Shown here one piece after another: positions 15,098-24,151 of a stretch of DNA of 64,000 nucleotides (position 1 is the stretch's first letter; each line of letters begins with the position of its first letter). Source of the DNA: DAHUXN01 sp963729815 (lineage in GTDB: Bacteria; Acidobacteriota; Terriglobia; Acidiferrales; UBA7541); NCBI GenBank assembly GCA_963729815.1, contig CAVSPU010000004.1:806001-870000 (forward strand). Direction: 5' to 3'. Made by a program: the position numbers and the translations under genes. The notes below the pieces were generated by a model. It had not been told where the DNA came from. It saw nothing but the letters and a program-made list of their open reading frames with translations, and did not search any database.

Positions 15098-16894
15098 ATG
15101 CAGAAGAAATCGGCATGGATTTTTCTGGCGGCGCTGATTTGCTGGGCGATCTTTTATTGTGCAATCTTTCCGAGCGCAGCGAAGGCGCAGGAAAGTGCGG
15201 GACCGTCCTCGCGAAAAAGTTCAAGGACGCATAAGGCTGAGACTGCGAATCGTTCGAGCGGGCTGAAATTTGAGATTACGTTTCCGAGCGAGCGGAGCGC
15301 GGCGCCGCTGACGGGGCGCGTAATTCTGGTGCTGGCGACGACGGACAAGCCCGAGCCGCGATTTCAGAGCGGGTACACGGCGCTGACGGCGGCGCAGATG
15401 TTCGGCGTGGACGTGAACGACTGGGCGCCGGGGACGCCGGTGACGGTGGACGCATCGGTGTTTGGGTATCCGATCGAGAGCCTGGCGAAAGTGGCGCCGG
15501 GGGATTATTACGCGCAGGCGGTGCTGAATATTTACGACTCCTATCATCTGGCGAATGGACACACCGTGGAGCTGCCACCGGACAAAGGCGAAGGGCAACA
15601 TTGGGCGGGCAAGCCGGGAAATTTGTACAGTGCGGTGCAGCGAGTGCATGTCGATGCGGCGGCAGGCGGAGTGATTCGCGTGGAGCTGAGCGAATTGATG
15701 CCGCCGGTGACAGCACCGCAGGACACAGATTGGATCAAGCACGTGCGCATCGAGAGCGCGCTGCTGACGAAATTCTACGGCAAGCCGACGTACATCACGG
15801 GGGACGTGCTGCTGCCGCCGGGATGGAACGAGCACACGAACGCGCATTATCCGCTGATGGTTTACCAAGGGCATTTCGCGCCGGACTGGCGCGCGGCGGT
15901 GCCGTTTCGGACGGAGCCGCCGACACCGGATATGACCGGACGCGAGCGAATGGCGGCGGAGTATGCGTACAAGTTTTATCAGGACTGGACTTCGGGAAGG
16001 CTGCCGCACTTTTTGGTGCTGACGATTCAGCATGCGAATCCGTATTTCGATGATTCGTACGCGGTGAATTCGGAAAACGTGGGGCCGTACGGCGACGCGA
16101 TTGTGAAAGAGCTGATTCCGGAAGTGGAGAGGCGCTTCCGCGGAATCGGGCAGGGATGGGCGCGCGCGGTCTATGGCGGATCGACGGGAGGATGGGAAAC
16201 GCTGGCGTCGCAGGTATTTTATCCGGATTTTTACAACGGCGCGTGGACGGCGTGTCCCGACCCGGTGGATTTTCGCGCGTATCAGACGGTGAATTTGTAC
16301 GAGGACAAGAACGCGTTCTGGGTGGAAGGGCCGTTCGCGAAAGTGCCGCGTGGAATGATGCGCACGACGGACGACCAGCTGGAAAACACGATGGAAGGCG
16401 AGATGCATCGCGAGCTGGTGCTGGGGACGAAGAGCCGGTCGGGCGACCAGTTCGACATCTGGCAAGCGGTGTTCAGCCCGGTGGGCGACGATGGATACCC
16501 GAAAGACATTTTCGATCCGATGACGGGCGAAATCGATCACGACGTGGCGGAGTACTGGAAGCAGCACTTCGATTTGAGTTACATCATTCGCACGAACTGG
16601 AGCACGCTGGGACCGAAACTGGTGGGAAAACTGCATTTCACGGTCGGGACGATGGATACGTTTTATTTGAACAATGCGGTTTCGCTGCTGCAGGATTTTC
16701 TGGAGCAGACGAACTATCCGTATTACGCGGGCGACTTCGAGTACGGCGAGAAACAGCCGCACTGTTACACGGGCGGGCCGATCAATCCGCCGGGCGTGAG
16801 CGGGATGACGTGGAATCAGAGGATTTTCCCGGAAGCAGCGGAGTGGATGAAGAAAACAGCGCCGAAGGGCGCGGACATGAGCTGGGTGTACTGA
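15098..16894 (+). CDS. Secreted putative esterase (alpha/beta hydrolase, esterase D-like)
   Basis: A 598-aa protein with a signal peptide (MQKKSAWIFLAALICWAIFY, cleavage near AKAQ). An N-terminal beta-sandwich region (about 45-210) is followed by an esterase domain (PF00756 type) that starts around YITGDVLLPPGW. The nucleophile elbow is VYGGSTGGWE (G-x-S-x-G-G, Ser about residue 365). Candidate acid and His lie in the C-terminal third (GTMDTFYLNN, KQPHCYTG). The start at 15098 is chosen because GGAG lies 6 bases upstream and a signal peptide follows at once; in-frame ATGs at 14981 and 15011 would add a hydrophilic leader. It probably cleaves carboxylic esters or acyl groups outside the cytoplasm; the substrate is unknown. 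Confidence 0.82.
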   Translation: MQKKSAWIFLAALICWAIFYCAIFPSAAKAQESAGPSSRKSSRTHKAETANRSSGLKFEITFPSERSAAPLTGRVILVLATTDKPEPRFQSGYTALTAAQMFGVDVNDWAPGTPVTVDASVFGYPIESLAKVAPGDYYAQAVLNIYDSYHLANGHTVELPPDKGEGQHWAGKPGNLYSAVQRVHVDAAAGGVIRVELSELMPPVTAPQDTDWIKHVRIESALLTKFYGKPTYITGDVLLPPGWNEHTNAHYPLMVYQGHFAPDWRAAVPFRTEPPTPDMTGRERMAAEYAYKFYQDWTSGRLPHFLVLTIQHANPYFDDSYAVNSENVGPYGDAIVKELIPEVERRFRGIGQGWARAVYGGSTGGWETLASQVFYPDFYNGAWTACPDPVDFRAYQTVNLYEDKNAFWVEGPFAKVPRGMMRTTDDQLENTMEGEMHRELVLGTKSRSGDQFDIWQAVFSPVGDDGYPKDIFDPMTGEIDHDVAEYWKQHFDLSYIIRTNWSTLGPKLVGKLHFTVGTMDTFYLNNAVSLLQDFLEQTNYPYYAGDFEYGEKQPHCYTGGPINPPGVSGMTWNQRIFPEAAEWMKKTAPKGADMSWVY

Positions 16895-16945
16895 GGCGAA
16901 GCGATTTGATGGGCGCGAAAATTTGACTGTACGGAGGATGAGCTA

Positions 16946-18232
16946 ATGCTGAGCCGCCGGAAGTTTTTTCAACTTGGAGGATTGGCCGCGAGTTTGCCGC
17001 TGGCGTCGCGATGGCTGCCGGCACAGGAAGACAAGGGCTGTGCGGCGCTGCCGCCATCGATTGCGAATTTGAAGTCGATGCGCGATCAGGCGCAGCCGAT
17101 AACGGTTGCGGAGCGGCAGGAACGCGTCGAACGGGCGCGGCGGCTGATGGGCGAGAACAATATCGACGCGATTGTGCTGATCGGCGGATCGTCGCTGAAA
17201 TATTTCGCGAACATCGACTGGTGGCTGAGCGAACGGTCGTTTTTTCTGATTGTGCCGGCGAAGGGAAAGCCGTTTTTTGTTTGCCCGGGATTCGAAGAAG
17301 ACCGCGCGCGGGAGCAAATCAACCTCGGGCCGTTCGCGGGGAATCCGGATGTTCGCATCTGGCAAGAACACGAAAGCCCATATGAGCGCGCGGCACAAGG
17401 GTTGCGGGACCGCGGAATCGCGAGCGGGCGGCTGGGAATCGAGGAGACGGTCTGGTTCGTTTATAGCGATGGAATCGCGCACGCTGCTCCGCAAGCGACG
17501 TTCACAAGCGCGACGCCGGTGACGGCAGGCTGCCGTGCGCACAAGACGGACCATGAAATCGCCCTGCTGCAATTGGCCAACACAGTCACTTGGAATGCCT
17601 ATAAAGCGGCGTGGCAGGCGCTGAAACCGGGAATGACGCAGAACGATTTTTCGCGCATGGTGTCGCAAGCGCACGACCAACTGGGATTCAAGGGCGACGC
17701 GGGCGTGCAAGTGGGGCCATATTCCGCGCTGCCGCACGGGTCGATCGAGCCGCAAAAGGTGGAGGAAGGAACGATTCTGCTGATGGATGGCGGCTGCACG
17801 GTGGAGGGATATCACTCGGACATCAGCCGAACGTTCGTGCTGGGCAAGCCAACGGAGAAGATGAACAAAGTATTCGACATCGTGCATCGCGCGCAGTCAG
17901 CGGCGCTGGCGCAAGCGCGGCCGGGCGTGGAAGCGCAATCGGTGGACGCGGCGGCGCGGAAAGTGATCGAAGACGCGGGATACGGGCCGGGGTACAAGTA
18001 TTTCGGCCACCGGTTGGGACACGGAATCGGGATGGACGACCACGAATGGTATTACCTGGTGGGCGGGGACACGATAAAACTCGAGCCACGCATGAGCTTC
18101 AGCGACGAACCAGGGATCTACATTCGCGGTGAATTCGGCGTGCGGCTGGAAGATTGCATGCATGTCACCGAAGACGGCGCGAAGATGTTCACGCCGCAAA
18201 GCCCGTCGCTCGAACATCCGTTCGATACATAG
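16946..18232 (+). CDS. Tat-exported M24 family peptidase (Xaa-Pro aminopeptidase-like)
   Basis: A 428-aa protein that begins with a twin-arginine signal (SRRKFFQLGGLAASLPLASR). The creatinase N-terminal domain spans about 45-200, followed by the M24 pita-bread domain. Metal ligands are visible in order: Asp in MDGGCTVEGYHSD, Asp in HSDISRTF, His in HRLGHGIGMDDHE, Glu in FSDEPGIYI, and Glu in GVRLEDCMHV. All five positions expected for a dinuclear metal aminopeptidase are present. GGAGG precedes the ATG by 9 bases. It follows the esterase by 51 bases on the same strand and may be co-transcribed, suggesting a periplasmic peptide or ester degradation pair. Confidence 0.9.
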   Translation: MLSRRKFFQLGGLAASLPLASRWLPAQEDKGCAALPPSIANLKSMRDQAQPITVAERQERVERARRLMGENNIDAIVLIGGSSLKYFANIDWWLSERSFFLIVPAKGKPFFVCPGFEEDRAREQINLGPFAGNPDVRIWQEHESPYERAAQGLRDRGIASGRLGIEETVWFVYSDGIAHAAPQATFTSATPVTAGCRAHKTDHEIALLQLANTVTWNAYKAAWQALKPGMTQNDFSRMVSQAHDQLGFKGDAGVQVGPYSALPHGSIEPQKVEEGTILLMDGGCTVEGYHSDISRTFVLGKPTEKMNKVFDIVHRAQSAALAQARPGVEAQSVDAAARKVIEDAGYGPGYKYFGHRLGHGIGMDDHEWYYLVGGDTIKLEPRMSFSDEPGIYIRGEFGVRLEDCMHVTEDGAKMFTPQSPSLEHPFDT

Positions 18233-18346
18233 GCGCGCGGAGTTTCAACCTCGGAAACTCGTGGCAGAGCCGCGGCAGCGAAGCATTCGCGGTGTGTTAA
18301 CTTAAGGCTTTGTCTTTATCCCTCTACGATTCGAGGAGACGGCTCG

Positions 18347-19183
18347 ATGGGCTCGCGGGAAAACCGGCGAAGCGATCGCATCTCAGTTTCCTTTTCGTTG
18401 GACGTTGCCGGAGTTGACGCCGAGAACCGGCCGTTCACGGAGACGGCGCGGACGGTTGTGGTGAACCGGCACGGCGCGCTGCTGACGCTGAAACACCGGC
18501 TGCGCATGGAGCAGGAATTGACCGTGCGGCGGCAGCACACAGACGGATCGCAGCGCGAAACGGAAGTGCGCGTGGTGGCGCGCGATAAAGAAGGCCCGGA
18601 TGGGTTCGGCTACGGTGTAACGTTCGTCGATCAAAAATTGGATTTCTGGGGCATCGAGTTTCCCTCGCCGGAGCAGGCTATCGATGCCGTGGTGCGTTTG
18701 CTGGTGGAATGCACGCACTGCCGCAGCCAGGAGCTGGCGTATCTCGACTCGCGCGAGTTGAAGGAGTTCGAGACAAATCACCTGTTCGCGCGCCAATGCC
18801 GCATCTGCGAAGCTCCGACGATCTGGAAGCAGCCGCTCGAATCCATGCACCGCGCGAGCGCGGCGGATTCGCGCCACGAAGCCGCGCCTGCAGGGGGTTC
18901 ACCGGCGGATCGGGAAACGACTCGTTACGATACCAGGCTGACGGCCTGCGTGCGGCAAGACGTGGGCGCGGAAGAAATGGCCGTGTGCGAAAACGTATCG
19001 CGGCAGGGAGTCGCCTTTCGCAGCCGAAACAAATACGCCGAGGGCGCACAAATCGAAGTGGCTGTACCGTACACACCGGGGATGGCGAATGTGTTTGTGC
19101 CCGCAGTGGTGGTACACGTCAAGGCGCTGCCTGCGGCGGGCCTGTTCCGGCACGGCGTCAAATACGTACGAAAAGAGCAGTAA
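18347..19183 (+). CDS. Double PilZ protein with central zinc-ribbon-like insert
   Basis: A 278-aa product with three parts. Residues 1-105 form a PilZ-like barrel starting with the RRSDR arm. Residues 118-156 contain two Cys pairs, C122/C125 (ECTHC) and C151/C154 (CRIC), spaced like a small zinc ribbon. Residues 190-278 form a second PilZ-like barrel (NVSRQGVAFRSRN, GLFRHGVKYVRKEQ). GAGGAGACGG precedes the ATG. The combination suggests a cytoplasmic c-di-GMP-responsive adaptor with a structural zinc. It is separated from the M24 gene by 114 bases. A fragment resembling its 3' end occurs at 20701-20772. Confidence 0.8.
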   Translation: MGSRENRRSDRISVSFSLDVAGVDAENRPFTETARTVVVNRHGALLTLKHRLRMEQELTVRRQHTDGSQRETEVRVVARDKEGPDGFGYGVTFVDQKLDFWGIEFPSPEQAIDAVVRLLVECTHCRSQELAYLDSRELKEFETNHLFARQCRICEAPTIWKQPLESMHRASAADSRHEAAPAGGSPADRETTRYDTRLTACVRQDVGAEEMAVCENVSRQGVAFRSRNKYAEGAQIEVAVPYTPGMANVFVPAVVVHVKALPAAGLFRHGVKYVRKEQ

Positions 19184-19373
19184 GAAAATCCCAGAAAATC
19201 AAATAGTGGATTCAGTTTCCGGATAGGCGACTTACAGGAACCTGGAGCCGCGGTCCGACAATAAGTTCCGAGTGGCCGACGATTCGCGCAGAACCTCGTC
19301 TTTTGCTTTCCGCAGTCTCGTTTGTGGCCACGGCACGGTAACTCGGCGTAACGCGCCAGCACGGCCGGCTTAC

Positions 19374-19832
19374 TTACTCCTGTTTATTCCGATACTCGCC
19401 GGGAACATCATCCTGCGGCACCTCATGCGTGCGAACTTCCCTCTCCTCAGCGTCCCCGGCGTCTTGCACACCCTTCACCGCGTCGGCCTCGAACGCATTG
19501 CCTTCTTCGAGCAACTCGTCCACACTTTCCGAATCCGCACTTTCAGTGTTGGACAATCCCTGTAAATCTCCCGATTGCTTGCCCGGCCACGCTTCCAGTT
19601 CCTTCGGTACGGATGCCACCGTTTCCACGCTTTGGCTTTTTCTCCGAGCCTGTTTTTTACGTGCGCGCGCCGCGTTCTCTCGGATTGTCCTCTTGCTGCC
19701 GGCCTTCGCTTTCACCTTCGCCCTTTTCCCAGCCACATTCTTCCCAACCGCGTTCTTCACGGGCGCGGTCTTTTTGGCAGCAGCTCTCTTCGACTTCGTT
19801 TGCTTCTTCCTAGTTTTCCTTTTGATAGCCAT
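19374..19832 (-). CDS. Lys-rich protein with conserved acidic C-terminus
   Basis: A 152-aa product starting MAIKRKTRKKQTKSKRAAAK. The first ~65 residues are Lys/Ala-rich in a histone H1-like composition. The C-terminal ~60 residues are acidic and less repetitive (NTESADSESVDELLEEGN, EEREVRTHEVPQDDVPGEY) and resemble a conserved tail seen in Acidobacteria and Proteobacteria. The in-frame extension to 19907 has no family-like sequence, so ATG 19832 is chosen. A role in nucleoid or RNA binding is a guess from composition; the acidic tail is the more diagnostic part. It converges with the double PilZ gene. Confidence 0.7.
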   Translation of the reverse strand: MAIKRKTRKKQTKSKRAAAKKTAPVKNAVGKNVAGKRAKVKAKAGSKRTIRENAARARKKQARRKSQSVETVASVPKELEAWPGKQSGDLQGLSNTESADSESVDELLEEGNAFEADAVKGVQDAGDAEEREVRTHEVPQDDVPGEYRNKQE

Positions 19833-19983
19833 ATGCGCAGTGTACCACCGGTTGGTGATTCCAAGCGCCGGGACCACACGCAGATAACTGGAAAAGTGAA
19901 GTGCCACTGGCTGGAACGTTGCATGCCGACGAGATACAGTGTTCGTTGCCGACCGTCCGGGAAGTCAAGACGGAAATTCCGGA

Positions 19984-20595
19984 TTAACGCACGGAAGCCG
20001 CCGCGAGGATCTTCTGGTACAAGGTGTTGAGTTGCGATTCCGAACGGAGGTCCAACGCGGAAGTATCGAAGGTCAAGACCTGCAATCCTCCCGTGGAGTT
20101 GTGATGGCGGGCGTATGCGGCGCGGAGCGCGTCCAGGTATTTCGCGTCAATGGACGCCTCGTAGGGCCGATTGCGCCGCCGAATTCGATCCAGAAGAATG
20201 TCGTTGCTGGCGTCGACGTAAACCGTAAGGTCGGGACGGGAAACGCTGGCGTCAAGTCCGACGCTAAGCCTCTCGTATAACTCCACCTCGCGATCATGCA
20301 GAAGCGCGCGCGCAAAAATGGGATCTTTGGCTTGCGTGTAGTCCGAAATGACCGGTCTACACCGAGACGGAGGAATCGTTCTCAATTGCTCGTACCGGGA
20401 AATCAAGAATGCCAATTGCGTACTGAAGGCCCAGCGGTCTTTGTCCGCGTAGAAATCGGGGAGAAATGCGTTGCCATCCACATCTTCCAGAATAAGCGTT
20501 GCGCCGAGATGCAAGGCCAACAACTGCGCGAGGGTCGTTTTGCCGGCCCCGATCGGCCCCTCGAATCCTATATATGGCTGGTTGCCAGGCGGCAA
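19984..20595 (-). CDS. Deoxynucleoside kinase family protein
   Basis: A 203-aa P-loop kinase. IGFEGPIGAGKTTLAQ (residues 9-24) is the phosphate-binding loop, EDVDGNAFLPDFY the substrate-base loop, and DYTQAKDPIFAR corresponds to the DRS-type catalytic region. RIRRRNRPYEASID is the LID with several Arg residues. The length and order fit the dCK/dGK family (PF01712), which phosphorylates deoxynucleosides for salvage. ATG 20595 gives a short N-terminus before the P-loop, as usual. No operon partner is nearby. Confidence 0.88.
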   Translation of the reverse strand: MPPGNQPYIGFEGPIGAGKTTLAQLLALHLGATLILEDVDGNAFLPDFYADKDRWAFSTQLAFLISRYEQLRTIPPSRCRPVISDYTQAKDPIFARALLHDREVELYERLSVGLDASVSRPDLTVYVDASNDILLDRIRRRNRPYEASIDAKYLDALRAAYARHHNSTGGLQVLTFDTSALDLRSESQLNTLYQKILAAASVR

Positions 20596-20700
20596 GTTGT
20601 TTCAGCTCCCACGGAACGGGCGGATGGGCTATCCCACGCCGTGTGCCCGTTCGCTGCAACGTTGACGTGGCCAGATGATACCACTCTACTGATTCAAGCC

Positions 20701-20772
20701 GCAGTTTCATTGCGTCGCGCAGCGGAGGGCCTGTTCCGGCACGGCGTGAAATACGGGCGAAAAGAGGCGTAG
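20701..20772 (+). pseudogene. 3' remnant of a PilZ gene
   Basis: The last ~50 bases read EGLFRHGVKYGRKEA-stop, closely matching the C-terminus of the double PilZ protein (GLFRHGVKYVRKEQ-stop, ending at 19183). No PilZ domain or start precedes it: upstream lies the 5' end of the kinase gene on the other strand. It looks like a leftover of a duplicated and rearranged PilZ gene. The rest of the 20596-20941 gap shows nothing further. Confidence 0.55.
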
Positions 20773-20941
20773 ATTAACGTCACAATCCTGCGCGATGAAT
20801 TTGGTCTCCCGTGGGCAGGGGCATCTGTCTTCCGTCTTAGTTCTTGCAACCTAACCACTCGCTAAACAATCTAAAAGATTAGGACCGGTTAAGGTGTCCC
20901 GCACTATCCGGCCTGTTGTGCCGCGGGCGGAGGTGATCGCC

Positions 20942-21967
20942 ATGGAAAGACATTCGTTCACAAAATTGGCGCTTACATCGATTGCATCACTTGGCCTCGT
21001 CTTTTTTGCTTCGGGTTCAGCTTTCGCGCAACGCGGAGGGGGACACGGCGGTGGCGGCGGTGGATCCCATGGTGGTGGGGGTGGATTTCATGGCGGTGGT
21101 GGCGGTGGGTTCCATGGTGGAGGTGGCTTCCACGGCGGTGGAGGATTTGGCGGAGGGTTTCGTGGCGGCGGAGGTCCTCGCGGCGGTGGTGGATATCGGG
21201 GTGGATTCGGTGGCGGCGCACGAGCCTATGGCGGCGGAGGGTTTCGAGGCGCGGGCGGGTTTTCGTCGCGGGGTCATGGCGGTTCTGGATCTCGCGGATA
21301 TGGATTTGGCAACAGGGGTAGCATGGGCCGCGGCGGCTTCGGGAGCGCTGGGCGTTCCTTTGCGGGACGCAGCGCTGTGGCGGATGGCAATTGGCATTCC
21401 TTTGGAAACAACGGGCGCGCGGCGAATTCCTTTGGAGCGGCAGGACTTCGAAACGCGGCAATAACGGATGGCAGCTGGCATTCGTTCGGAGCGGCAGGCG
21501 GTAATTTCGCTGGAAACACACGCTCGATTCCCTCAGGCCGCGGAACCTCGAATTTTGGAGGCATTCGCGGGGGCAATTCCGGAGTTGGAAATTTTGGAAA
21601 CGGGCGAAGCAATTCGTTCGCAAGCGACCGATTCGGGCGAAACACACTTGGTACGTTTGGCCGGCCGTTCGGCGGAGGATTCGACGGTCGAGGTTTTGAC
21701 AGAGGCTTTGGAAACATCAGAGGATTTGATCGCGGATGGCGGCGTGGTTACGGCAGGGGTGGTTACGGATGGGGCGGCTACGGCGGTTATGGTTGGGGCG
21801 GCTTCGGTTGGGGCTGGGGGTTAGGTTTCGATTGGGGATGGCCCGGAGCTTATTGGGGACTTGACTGGGGTTACCCGGCTTACGCATGCGATCCCTACTG
21901 GGACCCGTATTGGTGTGATCCGTATTGGGGCGGAGATCCGGACTATTTCGGAGTCTACACGTACTGA
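20942..21967 (+). CDS. Secreted Gly/Trp/Tyr-rich low-complexity protein
   Basis: A 341-aa protein with a signal peptide (MERHSFTKLALTSIASLGLV..., cleaved after AFAQ). Residues 28-110 are almost wholly Gly with His, Phe and Arg (GGGGFHGGGG repeats). The middle holds two degenerate units (DGNWHSFGNNGR / DGSWHSFGAAGG), and the C-terminus is Trp/Tyr/Gly/Asp-rich with paired Cys (ACDPYWDPYWCDPYW). The start at 20942 follows a near-perfect ribosome site (GGAGGTGATC), whereas an earlier in-frame start lacks one. Proteins of this composition are found in the cell envelope or extracellular matrix of Acidobacteria. The function is unknown; a structural role is inferred from composition. Confidence 0.75.
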   Translation: MERHSFTKLALTSIASLGLVFFASGSAFAQRGGGHGGGGGGSHGGGGGFHGGGGGGFHGGGGFHGGGGFGGGFRGGGGPRGGGGYRGGFGGGARAYGGGGFRGAGGFSSRGHGGSGSRGYGFGNRGSMGRGGFGSAGRSFAGRSAVADGNWHSFGNNGRAANSFGAAGLRNAAITDGSWHSFGAAGGNFAGNTRSIPSGRGTSNFGGIRGGNSGVGNFGNGRSNSFASDRFGRNTLGTFGRPFGGGFDGRGFDRGFGNIRGFDRGWRRGYGRGGYGWGGYGGYGWGGFGWGWGLGFDWGWPGAYWGLDWGYPAYACDPYWDPYWCDPYWGGDPDYFGVYTY

Positions 21968-22062
21968 CAGTCAGACTAGAGATCCGAGGATTCTTGCAAG
22001 GGTCTTGACCGCTCGCTCTGCGCTTGCTCCCCGGCAAATCTCAGTGGCAAATTCAATGCAAG

Positions 22063-22563
22063 CTAGCTTGTCAGAGCCGGGGTGTGCTCTGAGCTGTGCT
22101 GCGAGCTGTAGCGCATGGCGATGTTGACGAAAACGCGGCCGGCGGGGGTATCGAGATACATGGCCATGGCCTCGGTTTCCTCAGTGCTGCGCACGGACTT
22201 GCCCTTGGGGTGGAGTTCGGGAGGATGAACCTTGAATTGGTAGCCGCGATCGTTGAGCAGCGTGACAGCATTGCCGATGACCATGTTGGCAAGCTCGCAG
22301 ACGGTCTCACGGACAACTTGCTCGGATGCGTCGACTTCGCATCCAGCGAGAGCGGAAGCGACGCGGACGGCGGTGGCTGAGTCCATATCGAGAATCACGC
22401 GGCCCTCGATTTCACCGCGAATGGCGATGACGGCGGCGACGCCCTTCTGACGATAGCCGTCTTCTTCCATGGTGAGGTCGCCGATCTTCGTGGGGCCGTC
22501 GAGGGCGTAAGCCAAGACAGAATCCGCGGCGTTGATGAACGGCTGAATGAGCTGCATTTTCAT
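22063..22563 (-). CDS. cheX: CheX-type chemotaxis phosphatase
   Basis: A 166-aa protein of the CheC/CheX/FliY phosphatase family. The signature helix with Glu and Asn (RETVCELANMVIGNAV, ExxN) corresponds to the residues that attack phospho-CheY. The N-terminal MQLIQPFINAADSVL and the IAIRGEIEGRVILDMD strand pair fit CheX. It is the last gene of the minus-strand chemosensory operon, and its ATG overlaps the stop of the receiver gene (22560-22563), so translation is coupled. It likely dephosphorylates that receiver. Confidence 0.9.
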   Translation of the reverse strand: MKMQLIQPFINAADSVLAYALDGPTKIGDLTMEEDGYRQKGVAAVIAIRGEIEGRVILDMDSATAVRVASALAGCEVDASEQVVRETVCELANMVIGNAVTLLNDRGYQFKVHPPELHPKGKSVRSTEETEAMAMYLDTPAGRVFVNIAMRYSSQHSSEHTPALTS

Positions 22564-23009
22564 GAGCGCACCTCTCCGACGGTGGCGGGCGCGGGCATGC
22601 CGGCCTCATCGTTCAATACGTAGCGGATGATTTCGTAGAGCACGTCGGGTTTGACGGGCTTCTGCACGAAGTGCCGCGCGCCTTTCTGCAACGCCGCGAG
22701 AATGTTGTCCTGATAGCCGACGGAAGAGACCATGACAATGCGGGCGTCGGGATGCTGGCGGACGATGCGCTCGACGGCTTCGATGCCCTCCATCTGCGGC
22801 ATGGTGATGTCCATCAAGACGATGTCGGGATTCGTGCGGGTGTATTCGGTGATGGCGGTGCAGCCGTCGCCCGCCTCGCCAGCCAATTCGCCGCCGAACG
22901 TTTCGATCATCTTCGCGAGGCTCTTGCGCGCGAAGACGGAGTCGTCCACCACGAGATAACGGACAGGGCGGCTATCCTGCTTCCGAGTCAAAGGCGTAAA
23001 CGGTTTCAT
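22560..23009 (-). CDS. CheY-like single-domain response regulator
   Basis: A 149-aa receiver domain with short basic N-terminal and C-terminal tails. The acidic pair is in VVDDS (residues 21-24), the phospho-acceptor is Asp67 in VLMDITMP, Ser/Thr lies in VMVSSVG, and the Lys is in VQKPVKP. GAGGAGAA precedes ATG 23009. It lies between cheB and cheX in the operon. It is likely the output receiver of this CheA, switched off by the adjoining CheX; its target (motor, pilus or enzyme) is not encoded nearby. Confidence 0.92.
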   Translation of the reverse strand: MKPFTPLTRKQDSRPVRYLVVDDSVFARKSLAKMIETFGGELAGEAGDGCTAITEYTRTNPDIVLMDITMPQMEGIEAVERIVRQHPDARIVMVSSVGYQDNILAALQKGARHFVQKPVKPDVLYEIIRYVLNDEAGMPAPATVGEVRS

Positions 23010-23047
23010 AACATTCTCCTCAGTTGCGCCCGAAGCTTCAGGCAAAA

Positions 23048-24151
23048 CTACTGCAATCGCCCCGGGGTTACAGAACTTACTTCCTGATCCACGACTGCTA
23101 ATTCAGGGCACTGAACATAAAGAAAATTGGGCAATGCCTGGAGGCCGACAACGCGGGAAATGTAGCCGCGTTCCACGGCGCCGCGGGGCATGCTATCCAC
23201 AACGCAAGAGCCGGAGTCCTGGGCAAGCGTGAGACCGCCAGCGTCGCGGACCAGGCGAATGGCCTCAACGCCGTCGTCGCCCATGCCGGTCATGAGCAGG
23301 GCGATGGCCTGGGCTCCGAATTCCCTCGCGACCGAACGAAACAAAACATCGGCGGAAGGACGATGACCATTGACGCGAGCCGTTTCCGAAAGGACGACAA
23401 TGTGGCCGGTCGCGGCACGGCGAACATGCATGTGGCGATTGCCGGGACAGATCAACGCCTGGCCGGCAACGAGAGGGTCGCCCGAACGCGCTTCGCGGAC
23501 TTTAATCATGGAGCATTCATCGAGACGGCGCGCAAGCATTTCCGTGAATCCCTCGGGCATGTGCTGCACGATGAGGAGGCAACCCGGAAAATCGGCCGGG
23601 ATTTGCGAGAGCACATATTCGAGCGCGTTGGGACCGCCGGTGGAAACGCCCACAGCAATGACGCGGGTGGGCGGACGAAAGCGGTGAATTTTGGGCATGG
23701 CGCTCTTCGGCCGCGCGGGAAGCACTTCGAGCATGACCTTGGGGAAACCGGCCTTGGCCGCTGCCTTGATTTTGAGGGCGAGCTCACCGGCAATCTCTTG
23801 GAGGTGGCCCGCGGCGGCAGCGTTGGGCTTGGTGACAAAATCAAACGCGCCGAGCGAAAGAGCCTTAAGAGTGGCGCGGGCGCCATCGCGCGAGTGAGCG
23901 CTGAAGACAATCACGGGCAAGCGGAAACGGCGCGTAATCTCACGCATGGTGTCGAGGCCGTTCATACGCGGCATCTCGAGGTCGAGCGTGACGACCTGCG
24001 GCTTGAGCTCTTCGATTTTTTTCAGGCCGAATGTGCCATCCATGGCTGTGCCCACCACTTTGATCGAGCCGTCCTGTTCCAAAATCTGCGGAATCAATTT
24101 CCGCATCAATGCTGAGTCGTCGACGACGAGGACACGGATCGGTTCGCTCAC
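23048..24151 (-). CDS. cheB: CheB protein-glutamate methylesterase
   Basis: A 367-aa protein: receiver domain (1-120, VVDDSALMRK, phospho-Asp in VTLDLEMPRMNG, Lys in VTKPN) and methylesterase domain (about 165-350). The catalytic triad is recognisable: Ser in GVSTGGPN, His in IVQHMPEGF, and Asp in MTGMGDDG. It removes methyl groups from, or deamidates, receptor Gln/Glu residues in MCP adaptation. The start is GTG at 24151, overlapping the cheA stop by 4 bases (24148-24151). An identical domain layout occurs in the second cluster (44026-45138). Confidence 0.95.
   Translation of the reverse strand: MSEPIRVLVVDDSALMRKLIPQILEQDGSIKVVGTAMDGTFGLKKIEELKPQVVTLDLEMPRMNGLDTMREITRRFRLPVIVFSAHSRDGARATLKALSLGAFDFVTKPNAAAAGHLQEIAGELALKIKAAAKAGFPKVMLEVLPARPKSAMPKIHRFRPPTRVIAVGVSTGGPNALEYVLSQIPADFPGCLLIVQHMPEGFTEMLARRLDECSMIKVREARSGDPLVAGQALICPGNRHMHVRRAATGHIVVLSETARVNGHRPSADVLFRSVAREFGAQAIALLMTGMGDDGVEAIRLVRDAGGLTLAQDSGSCVVDSMPRGAVERGYISRVVGLQALPNFLYVQCPELAVVDQEVSSVTPGRLQ

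Noticed and set aside
15221..16762. 513-codon minus-strand frame opposite the esterase
   Set aside because: Arg/His-rich shadow of a gene with signal peptide and a GxSxGG elbow.
22300..22312. A further GTCTCA within cheX
   Set aside because: Single half-site in coding sequence with no nearby sigma-54 element; expected by chance.
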